Source: Candidatus Aerophobetes bacterium Ae_b3b (lineage in GTDB: Bacteria; Aerophobota; Aerophobia; Aerophobales; AE-B3A). From it: a stretch of 16,579 bases of DNA. This document shows positions 6,038 through 12,361 of the stretch, one piece after another. How positions within the stretch are numbered: the stretch's first letter is position 1; every line of letters starts with the position of its first letter. The position numbers were made by a program, and so were the translations under genes. Below the pieces are notes generated by a model. The model made no database searches and had not been told where the DNA came from. It saw only the letters and a list, made by a program, of their open reading frames with translations. Where the stretch lies: assembly GCA_005223085.1 (NCBI GenBank), contig NJBP01000047.1, positions 1 through 16,579 on the forward strand, written 5' to 3'.

Positions 6038-7330
6038 ATGCTTCAAGTCAAGATCCCATACGCTAAGGAATATTGGGAGGTCAATTTACCGGACATTGAC
6101 CAAATCGATATCATCAATCCCACCTATCCGGATTCTGCCCGGAATGAGGAGATTCTGGTTTGGAAGGCTCTTGGCCATCCTATCGAGAAAACACCTCTGA
6201 CTCGGCTAGTTAATCAAGACAGTAAGGTTGCCATCATCGTCGACGATGTCACCAGACCCACTCCGACCAAAAAGTTATTGCCTCCCTTGATGGAGGCTTT
6301 GCATAAGTCCAGAGTGAAGAAAGAGAACATTACGATAATCTTTGCCCGCGGGACACATAGACGGCTCACTGAAGACGAAGAAAAGAAGTTGGTCGGTCCG
6401 GAAATGTGGCACCAATACCGGGTAGTTCAGCACGACTTTGAAAATGAAGCGACTCTGGTACCGATCAAAGATTCCTCGGGGAAAAGTCAAATAAAAGTTA
6501 ATAAATGGGCGGCCGAAGCAGATCTAAGAATACTAACGGGATTCATTAAGCCTCATATTATTGCTGGTTATAGTGGAGGAGCCAAGTCTATTCTTCCGGG
6601 AATTGCCGGTCTAGATTTTATAAGATCTAATCATTCCTATCGGTTCCTCTCTCACCCTTCTTGCAACGTCGGGGCGATAGCGGACAGTCCTGCCCGACAG
6701 GATATGGAGAGAAAAGCTCGATGCTTAGAACCTATCTTTATCTTAAATGTGGTCCTGAATCAAAAGAATGAGATAGTTCAAGCGGTTGCAGGAGATTTGG
6801 TAGCGGCGCATCGAAAGGGAGTAGAAATCTTTAATGGAATGGCAAAAGTTGAAGTTGAATCTGCGGCGGATGTAGTCATAGTATGTTGTCCAAATCCAAC
6901 AGACTTGAACCTGTATCAAGCGTGCTTTGGAGCAGCGGTTGCGATAAGAACAGAAAGACCTATTCTTCGACGAGGAGGAGTAGTTGTATTGGTGGCACAT
7001 TGTCCCGAGGGATTAGGAGAAGGGGGGTTCCCTGAATTAATAACAACCTACAACCAACCCCAAGAACTGCTAAGAGCTTTGGCCAAACCAGGCTTCTTTG
7101 AACTCGGTCAATGGGGAGCTCAACTCTGGGCCGACATACTTAATTTTGCCTCGGTGATTATGGTGAGTGATGGTGGAATACCAAAAGATTACTATAGAAG
7201 CAGCCCAATGAGGCATGCTTCTTCCGTGGAACAAGCATGGGAACAGGCCAAAAAAATTCTCAATAAAAAAAAGATCCATGGTTATATTCTGCCGCAGGCT
7301 CCTTTTACCTTCCCGATACTTTCTTCTTGA
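6038..7330 (+). CDS. LarA-like nickel-pincer hydroxyacid racemase/epimerase (DUF2088 family)
   Basis: A 430-residue protein of the lactate racemase superfamily, about the length of Lactiplantibacillus LarA. The N-terminal DUF2088 domain has DDVTRPTP (69-76) and ARGTHRRLTEDE (103-114). The catalytic stretch is KPHIIAGYSGGAK (171-183), ILPGIAG and SNH (197-199). His107, His173, Lys183 and His199 fall one residue before His108, His174, Lys184 and His200 of LarA. This suggests that the lysine tethering the pyridinium nickel-pincer cofactor and the two catalytic histidines are intact. The family interconverts D and L 2-hydroxyacids by hydride transfer; characterised members act on lactate, malate, phenyllactate, 2-hydroxyglutarate and D-gluconate. 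Proximity to a sugar importer favours a sugar-acid epimerase, by inference. The cofactor genes larB, larC and larE are not in the window. An AGGATAAG ribosome site precedes the ATG. Confidence 0.88.
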   Translation: MLQVKIPYAKEYWEVNLPDIDQIDIINPTYPDSARNEEILVWKALGHPIEKTPLTRLVNQDSKVAIIVDDVTRPTPTKKLLPPLMEALHKSRVKKENITIIFARGTHRRLTEDEEKKLVGPEMWHQYRVVQHDFENEATLVPIKDSSGKSQIKVNKWAAEADLRILTGFIKPHIIAGYSGGAKSILPGIAGLDFIRSNHSYRFLSHPSCNVGAIADSPARQDMERKARCLEPIFILNVVLNQKNEIVQAVAGDLVAAHRKGVEIFNGMAKVEVESAADVVIVCCPNPTDLNLYQACFGAAVAIRTERPILRRGGVVVLVAHCPEGLGEGGFPELITTYNQPQELLRALAKPGFFELGQWGAQLWADILNFASVIMVSDGGIPKDYYRSSPMRHASSVEQAWEQAKKILNKKKIHGYILPQAPFTFPILSS

Positions 7331-7522
7331 TTGGCGAGAGAAGGCAACACTATTGAACTCCCCTTCAAGAAATTCAAAGTCTCCGGCAAATGATACCCCT
7401 CGAACGTTTCTGAAGAGAGGACAGCTCCTCGTCATATAAGGAGATGAGAGCCAGAAGAGGTGTGAAAGCAAAGGAGTCGGTGCAACTTGAAATGATAAAA
7501 GCTTGCCAACAGGAGGAAGTGC

Positions 7523-8728
7523 ATGCGTTACATGAATCACGAGGAAGTCGAAATATTGAAGACAGTTGTCAGCGGACAACAGTTATGGAGAGGAATGGGA
7601 GAAGAAAGTTTTACTTCCCAGTTTGAGGACGAGTTTGCTCACTACTTCGGACGCAACTACGTTTATGCAGTCAATTCTGGAACATCTGCTAATGAAGGAG
7701 TTCTGGCCGGATGTGCAGTTGAACCTCAGGATGAGGTCATTTGTTCTCCCTGTTCCTTCATCGCCTCCTCTCTGTCGGTAGTTGCATTAGGAGCCATTCC
7801 CGTGTTTGCTGACGTCGATCCGCGCACTCTTCTGTTGACGGTGGAGGAAATAGAAAAGAAGATCACCGACCGTACCAAGGCGATTGTCGTGGTTCATCTC
7901 TTTGGTCAACCAATGGTGATGGGTCCTATCGTCGCCTTAGCGCGAAAACACAATTTGTATCTTATCGAAGATTGCGCTCAAGCTTACGACGCTTACTGTC
8001 ATGGGAAAAAAGTGGGTACTTTTGGTGACGCCGCCTGTTTCAGTCTGCAGCAGAGTAAGCACATTACCACCGGTGAAGGAGGTCTCATAGCTACTGATGA
8101 ACCCGAAATATACCAGAGAGCGGTTCTCTATTCTAACTGTGGAATGCCTTGGTACCGATACTGTCTCGAGGCTCCCGCACCTGCTCCCATTAACGATGTC
8201 CCTACGCGGGGACACTTCACGTTCGGACATAACCATCGAATGAGTGAATTGCAGGCAGCGGTGGGTTTAATTCAATTGTCTAAAATCGACACTTTCAATC
8301 AGCAGAGGAAGAAACTCGTGGAAATCATCAAAGGTGAGTTGGAAGGCGAATCTGGATTCAAGATGGCTCACATATATCCCGACACCAAGCCCAATTATTG
8401 GAGCTACCCCATACGGTTGACGGAAGATACAGAATTGTCAGCCACCGCGGTGAGTCGCCGATGCGAGGGAAAGGCCAATATCGTCAGCTTTCATGCTTAT
8501 AATGATGTCAACTACCTCGAACAGGTGTTTCAAGATATGCATAGTCGTCGTTCGACTTCTTTAGGTATCCCCTTGCCAGAATATGTAAGTTATGCCCCAG
8601 GCAATTGTCCAAAAGCGGAGAAAGCAGCTCAGAAATTCTTTTTCCTAAATGTTCATCACGATGTGAACCCGGACTTTTTACGGAACACCGCCCGAGCTAT
8701 AAGAGAAGTCGTAAGGAATAACAGATAA
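7523..8728 (+). CDS. DegT/DnrJ/EryC1-family PLP aminotransferase
   Basis: A 401-residue fold-type I PLP enzyme of the sugar aminotransferase family, which moves an amino group to or from a keto-sugar, usually with glutamate or glutamine. NSGTSAN (51-57) binds the cofactor phosphate, EDCAQA (149-154) carries the aspartate that pairs with the pyridine nitrogen, and Lys179 in SKHITTGEGG is the Schiff-base lysine. NHRMSELQAAVGL is the usual downstream signature. The length is slightly above the family norm because of a Pro/Ala-rich loop at about residues 214-226. The start is ATG 7523, with AGGAGG (7511-7516) six bases upstream. A 192-nt gap separates it from the LarA-like gene, and a Gfo/Idh dehydrogenase follows. 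In known systems such a pair makes an amino sugar from a sugar via a keto intermediate; a catabolic role is equally possible. Confidence 0.92.
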   Translation: MRYMNHEEVEILKTVVSGQQLWRGMGEESFTSQFEDEFAHYFGRNYVYAVNSGTSANEGVLAGCAVEPQDEVICSPCSFIASSLSVVALGAIPVFADVDPRTLLLTVEEIEKKITDRTKAIVVVHLFGQPMVMGPIVALARKHNLYLIEDCAQAYDAYCHGKKVGTFGDAACFSLQQSKHITTGEGGLIATDEPEIYQRAVLYSNCGMPWYRYCLEAPAPAPINDVPTRGHFTFGHNHRMSELQAAVGLIQLSKIDTFNQQRKKLVEIIKGELEGESGFKMAHIYPDTKPNYWSYPIRLTEDTELSATAVSRRCEGKANIVSFHAYNDVNYLEQVFQDMHSRRSTSLGIPLPEYVSYAPGNCPKAEKAAQKFFFLNVHHDVNPDFLRNTARAIREVVRNNR

Positions 8729-8771
8729 TATCACGAGTTCTGTAAAAAGAGAGCCTCCTCTAAGTCGGTGC

Positions 8772-8841
8772 CGTGTGCAAAAAGTGAGTGCCCTCTAGGC
8801 TGGGGGCGGCTCCAAAAAGTGAAGATGGTGAGGTGCACACG
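8772..8841. repeat. Inverted repeat with internal direct repeat upstream of the Gfo/Idh gene
   Basis: CGTGTGCA (8772-8779) and TGCACACG (8834-8841) are a perfect 8-bp inverted pair. Between them CAAAAAGTGA occurs twice (8778-8787 and 8813-8822), 35 bp apart. Small inverted GC-rich segments lie inside. No T-run terminator is visible. This may be a regulatory region or an RNA fold separating the aminotransferase from the dehydrogenase. Confidence 0.35.
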
Positions 8842-8923
8842 TTTCCTTGGCTGGGAGAATAGTACGAAACTCAGACACGTTGACTGAGTCGTGGTAAGAA
8901 CTATCACACTGGGGGGAACAATT

Positions 8924-9931
8924 ATGACCATTGGATGGGGAATAATTGGGTGTGGATGGTTTACCGATAACTTTATTGCGCCCGCGGTCAGGAAGTCAAA
9001 AGGAGCTGACTTAATTGCCTTCTTGAGTCGAAGTCAGGACAAAGCGAAGAAATTCATGACCAAACATAATGCAAAAGCAGCCTATTCTGATATGAATGCT
9101 TTTCTCCAGGATAATCGCATTGAAGTCGTTTTTATAGGAACGCCCAATAGTCTCCATCACTCTCAAGCTATTAAAGCGGCTGAAGCGAACAAACACGTTT
9201 TCTGTGAGAAACCCATGGCTTTACACTCAATTCAGTGCCGGGAGATGATCGCAGCGTGTCACAAGAGCGGTGTCAACCTGATGGTCGGTTACATGCTCAG
9301 ATTTCATCCCGCTCACCAAGAGATCAGATCGCTCACGACCAATGGGGATATCGGCAAGATTATCATGCTGCGTTGCCAGTTTTACGTCAAGTACAATGAG
9401 TTCGATGAAGGACGGTGGAGGATGGACCCCCTTCTCGCGGGAGGAGGTTCCTTGATGGATCTGGGAACGCATTGCTTGGATCTCCTGGAATTCTTGAATA
9501 CGAAAATTATTGAAGTTTCTTCCTTTATGAATACGTTAACCACTGGCAGTTCAGTCGAAGATACCCTCGTTGCGAGCCTCCATTTTCAGAACGACAGTTA
9601 CGGAATGGTCGATGTCTGTTATAGCATCGATATTGGAAAAGAGAGGTACCTCGAGATATATGGTGACCAAGGATATGTCCGGACCGTAGGAACAATAAGC
9701 GGTTATGGCGGGGGCAAGATGGAGATTGTTGAGAATGGTGAATCCAGGATTGCGTCATATCCCCCTCTCGACCTGTACCTGCCGGAAATAGACGAGTTCA
9801 ATGCTTCCATCAGAGAAAACCGAGAACCTGCTATTACCGGGGAAGATGGATTAAGAAATTTGGAGATCGTAGAAGCCATTTATCGCGGGGCCAAGAAGAA
9901 AACTGTTGAAAAAATACAATCCCTTCAATAA
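8924..9931 (+). CDS. Gfo/Idh/MocA-family NAD(P)-dependent oxidoreductase
   Basis: A 335-residue dehydrogenase. Its N-terminal Rossmann fold contains GWGIIGCGWF (4-13), followed by VVFIGTPNSLH (68-78) and the family motif EKP (95-97, with Lys96 expected to be catalytic). The C-terminal alpha/beta domain carries GGGSLMDLGTHCLDLL (173-188), supplying the conserved His183 and Asp residues. Members oxidise or reduce a hydroxyl of a sugar, inositol or sugar phosphate with NAD(P). The start chosen is ATG 8924, with GGGGGGAA just upstream, rather than the in-frame GTG at 8891. Following a DegT aminotransferase, it could create or consume the keto-sugar used by that enzyme, as NtdC does with NtdA in kanosamine synthesis. 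The substrate cannot be read from sequence. Confidence 0.92.
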   Translation: MTIGWGIIGCGWFTDNFIAPAVRKSKGADLIAFLSRSQDKAKKFMTKHNAKAAYSDMNAFLQDNRIEVVFIGTPNSLHHSQAIKAAEANKHVFCEKPMALHSIQCREMIAACHKSGVNLMVGYMLRFHPAHQEIRSLTTNGDIGKIIMLRCQFYVKYNEFDEGRWRMDPLLAGGGSLMDLGTHCLDLLEFLNTKIIEVSSFMNTLTTGSSVEDTLVASLHFQNDSYGMVDVCYSIDIGKERYLEIYGDQGYVRTVGTISGYGGGKMEIVENGESRIASYPPLDLYLPEIDEFNASIRENREPAITGEDGLRNLEIVEAIYRGAKKKTVEKIQSLQ

Positions 9932-9989
9932 GATTTCCGCCCTGGCCGAATGGAAACCATAGATCCGTTGGAGTCGAGGGGATCTTATT

Positions 9990-10115
9990 ATGTCACCGCG
10001 ATACCGGCGATGTTGTCGTCACTTTGATAGGGAAGGCAAAATTCTGAGGGATCTTTTCAGCTGTCTTTCAGGAATAAATATTCAGGATCTTTACTGGAGC
10101 GGTGGACTCAGATGA
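9990..10115 (+). CDS. Possible 41-codon small ORF overlapping the SDR start
   Basis: An ATG at 9990 has GAGGGG (9976-9981) eight bases upstream and opens a frame of 41 residues beginning MSPRYRRCCRHFDREGKIL. It ends at a TGA (10113-10115) that overlaps the ATG of the next gene as ATGA, the usual geometry of translational coupling. The peptide is basic and has three cysteines. I do not recognise it, and a frame of this size can occur by chance. Confidence 0.22.
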   Translation: MSPRYRRCCRHFDREGKILRDLFSCLSGINIQDLYWSGGLR

Positions 10116-10849
10116 ATTTGTCGCACAAAAATGCCGTGGTCACAGGAGCAAGTATGGGGATAGGTAGAGCAATAGCTATGGCTTTAGCGAAGGAAGGGGT
10201 TAACGTGATAGTCAACTATTGCAAACATCGAAATGAAGCTCAAGAGACCGTGGTAAAGATTAGAAGAATGGGCTGTCAAGCTATCGCTATGAGAGCTGAT
10301 GTTTCCCGAAGTCACGAAGTCAAAAAAATGGTCGAACAGACATTAAGTAAATTCCAAACTATCGACATATTGATTAATAATGCGGGGATTGGAGCATTGG
10401 CGACCATAAGACAGGTCGAAGAAAAAGACTGGAACAGAGTGATGAATGTTAATCTCAGGGGTGTATTTCATTGTTGTAAAGCTGTCGTGAGTCATATGAT
10501 TGATCGGAGGCAAGGCAAAATAGTCAATATTTCCTCGATAGCTGGATTAAGGGGTACGGGCTCTGTAGCCTATGTTGCCTCTAAATCAGGAATAATAGGA
10601 ATAACGATGTGCCTGGCGAGAGAACTCATTGATTTTGGAATTACCGTGAACGCGGTAGCCCCTGGTCTAATAGATACAGACATGGCAAGGTTAACCGAAG
10701 CACAAAAGAGAAATATAAAAAAGGAAGTTCCGATAGGATGGATAGGAAAGCCTGAGCACGTGGCGCAGTCTGTTATCTTTTTGTTAGAAAACGATTATAC
10801 CACTGGCCAGATTGTAAATGTAAGCGGGGGAAGATTAATCGGTATATGA
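10112..10849 (+). CDS. Short-chain dehydrogenase/reductase (FabG-like SDR)
   Basis: A 245-residue classical SDR with every expected element: the nucleotide-binding TGASMGIG (11-18), NNAG (89-92), the active-site Asn in NVN (112-114), Ser142 in NISSIAG, and Tyr154 with Lys158 in YVASK. The late PGLIDTDM segment and the C-terminal GQIVNVSGG are typical of FabG-like enzymes. It catalyses reversible NAD(P)-dependent oxidation of a hydroxyl group. Without acyl-carrier or fatty-acid genes nearby, and following a Gfo/Idh dehydrogenase, a sugar or hydroxyacid substrate is more likely than acyl-ACP. The ATG at 10112 is preceded by GGAGCGG at a slightly long distance. It lies about 180 nt after the Gfo/Idh gene, so the same transcript is possible. 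Confidence 0.92.
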   Translation: MNLSHKNAVVTGASMGIGRAIAMALAKEGVNVIVNYCKHRNEAQETVVKIRRMGCQAIAMRADVSRSHEVKKMVEQTLSKFQTIDILINNAGIGALATIRQVEEKDWNRVMNVNLRGVFHCCKAVVSHMIDRRQGKIVNISSIAGLRGTGSVAYVASKSGIIGITMCLARELIDFGITVNAVAPGLIDTDMARLTEAQKRNIKKEVPIGWIGKPEHVAQSVIFLLENDYTTGQIVNVSGGRLIGI

Positions 10850-11268
10850 TCTCATATTGGTTAAAAACAGAAAATCAAGCTAAGGCGAAAGATAGAATCC
10901 ATTACTCTGCAAAAAGGGTAGGTATTGATGGAGGTACAGCTCTATTAAGAGCCATTGGACAGACATTCCGCGGGATTCCGTCCAGCCTTGGATTAAGCAT
11001 AACAGTAGCGATTGCCATGGTTTACCGCCGCTAAGACGGCCTGCAACTCCGTAAAGGTGATTATTATGAACCATCGCTTTCATAAATTCCCCCCAGTGTT
11101 AGACGAACATAACGGAATGTTTCTTCTTAATCTCGTAGCTATTAAGGTAGCCGGTATAAACTGGATTGAGTTTTCTCAAAGAAAACAACGCTCACGGGAT
11201 ACGCAGCTTAATTTTTTGGGTTGTTTTATGATAAATGCCGGGAGGCTGCGTCAGTACTCGAAGAGAAG
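10850..11268 (+). other. Gene-poor interval between SDR and transporter genes
   Basis: No confident gene is seen in these 419 bp. The interval has two adjacent foldable segments: GCTCT/AGAGC (10939-10952, 4-nt loop), then TGGAC (10956-10960) with GTCCA (10980-10984) around a near-palindromic CCGCGG core. AAAACAAC (11182-11189) pairs with GTTGTTTT (11220-11227). A small frame at 11066-11272 has a fair ribosome site and is listed separately. A 62-codon frame from 10846 overlaps the SDR stop as ATGA but has no properly spaced ribosome site. The interval may hold a decayed gene or an RNA leader for the transporter. Confidence 0.35.
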
Positions 11269-11272
11269 TTGA
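11066..11272 (+). CDS. Possible 68-residue small ORF coupled to the transporter
   Basis: An ATG at 11066 has AAAGGTGA (11053-11060) five bases upstream and opens a frame starting MNHRFHKFPPVLDEHNGMFL. Its stop TGA (11270-11272) overlaps the candidate TTG start of the transporter (11269-11271), which would allow translational coupling. The sequence resembles no family I recognise and has a mixed basic/hydrophobic composition. It could be a real small protein, a coupling leader, or chance. Confidence 0.28.
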   Translation: MNHRFHKFPPVLDEHNGMFLLNLVAIKVAGINWIEFSQRKQRSRDTQLNFLGCFMINAGRLRQYSKRS

Positions 11273-12201
11273 AATTATTCAAAAACTCTCCGACTTTGTT
11301 GCTCATTTCTTATGTGGTGATGTTCTCTTCTACAAAAATCTTGGTTCGATATTTGACTTTTTATTTTGATACTGTGACTCTCATGTTTTTTCGGTATCTC
11401 GTTGGTTCTTCATCGTTGATGGTGATTTCCTACCTTTTCTTTAGAGATGATCTAGGGAAAACCATTAGAGACCGTCGTAGGCTAACGGGGGCAGTAGTTT
11501 TGGGTGCTTTATGGACCGTTATCGATTTCCTTTACGTAAAAGGGCTTTCCTATACTTCCGCTACCGTAGCTTCACTTATGGATGTTTTTGGCTTACTTAT
11601 GGGAATAGGTTGGGTAGCTTTGGTTTTCTTTGACGAGAGGAAAACCATTAAAAGCAAGAGTTTCACTGTTGGTTTGATCTTGGCGGTACTTGCCGTAGTC
11701 GGCCTTAATCTAAGCAAAGGTGCTGCTATATCAGAGTATTCATTGGGGATTTATTATTTGGTTGCAGCAGAAGTCTTGGTAGGTGGGGATAGTTTGTTTA
11801 AAAAGAGATTAGTTGTTACTTCCCCCAATCCAGTGTGTCTTAGCAGTTTGGTTTCAGCATTTGCATCAATATTTTTCTTTATCGGAGCTTTGTTTTTTGG
11901 AGACCTAACAAGGATTACGAGAGTTTCTTGCTTCATCAATGTTGTTTTGTTTGGCTCGGGCATTTGTGGCCTAATGATAGGGGCAGGTCTTCACTTCGTG
12001 TGTATCAAGAAAGCTGGATTATCCAAAGTAAATCTCATTAGCTTGTCTTTACCGGTATTTACCGGGATCTTTGCCTATTTATTTCTTAAAGAGAGCTTAA
12101 ATACATGGCAGGTGTTATTTGCTGCAATCTTAATTGGAGGCTGCTTACTTGCTATTGGAAAAAAGCGCACCGCAATCGGAGTGAAAGAGAATTGTCTTTG
12201 A
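11269..12201 (+). CDS. EamA/DMT-superfamily transporter
   Basis: A membrane protein of about 310 residues with ten hydrophobic segments in two related halves, as in the drug/metabolite transporter superfamily (EamA domains). The first helix begins within 10 residues of the chosen start (SPTLLLISYVVMFSS). The second half ends with the recognisable SLSLPVFTGIFAYLFLKESLN and a last helix rich in Gly and Leu. Such proteins export or import amino acids, sugars or other metabolites. The start is uncertain: the frame opens just after a stop at 11209, and only TTG codons (11221 or 11269) precede the first helix. TTG 11269 gives the family's normal length and overlaps the stop of a small upstream frame; its ribosome site is weak. 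It may export or import a pathway intermediate. Confidence 0.85.
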   Translation: MKLFKNSPTLLLISYVVMFSSTKILVRYLTFYFDTVTLMFFRYLVGSSSLMVISYLFFRDDLGKTIRDRRRLTGAVVLGALWTVIDFLYVKGLSYTSATVASLMDVFGLLMGIGWVALVFFDERKTIKSKSFTVGLILAVLAVVGLNLSKGAAISEYSLGIYYLVAAEVLVGGDSLFKKRLVVTSPNPVCLSSLVSAFASIFFFIGALFFGDLTRITRVSCFINVVLFGSGICGLMIGAGLHFVCIKKAGLSKVNLISLSLPVFTGIFAYLFLKESLNTWQVLFAAILIGGCLLAIGKKRTAIGVKENCL

Positions 12202-12225
12202 GTTAAGATTTAAAGGAAGATAGCA

Positions 12226-12327
12226 ATGCTCCCCCTGTTTGGGATGACTGATTATGAGGTCATTGGCGACTTATATGAGGTTATTCCAGGGCTGATAGGA
12301 AAAATAAAGACCTATCATAGCTTTTGA
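12226..12327 (+). CDS. Possible 33-residue small protein or leader peptide
   Basis: An ATG at 12226 follows AAGGAAG (12213-12219) at six bases and opens 33 codons (MLPLFGMTDYEVIGDLYEVI, then about a dozen more residues) ending in TGA at 12325-12327. It lies 24 nt after the transporter stop and 34 nt before the oxidase start, so the spacing is that of an operon gene. A 7-bp hairpin, TGATAGG/CCTATCA (12293-12317), overlaps its end. I do not recognise the peptide, and it has no run of a single regulatory amino acid. Confidence 0.4.
   Translation: MLPLFGMTDYEVIGDLYEVIPGLIGKIKTYHSF
12293..12325 (+). terminator. Weak terminator-like hairpin before the FAD oxidase gene
   Basis: TGATAGG (12293-12299) and CCTATCA (12311-12317) form a perfect 7-bp stem with an 11-nt A-rich loop, followed by TAGCTTTT (12318-12325). 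The stem is AT-rich and the T-run is short and offset, so termination would be partial at best. It may attenuate transcription into the oxidase gene. Confidence 0.3.
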
Positions 12328-12361
12328 ACTTTATCTTTTGTTAAATAAGAGAGGAAATGAA

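Noticed and set aside
7070-7579. 169-codon open frame on the minus strand
   Set aside because: It lies opposite the end of the LarA-like gene and the start of the aminotransferase, with no family features; the + strand genes explain the sequence.
7444-7626. 60-codon + strand frame before the aminotransferase
   Set aside because: AAGGAG directly abuts the ATG with no spacing, and most of the frame overlaps the well-supported aminotransferase start.
8826-8888. 20-codon frame upstream of the Gfo/Idh gene
   Set aside because: No ribosome site, very short, and overlaps the repeat-rich gap.
10846-11034. 62-codon frame overlapping the SDR stop as ATGA
   Set aside because: The purine-rich stretch upstream is about 12 bases away, no family resemblance is visible, and the frame covers foldable non-coding sequence.
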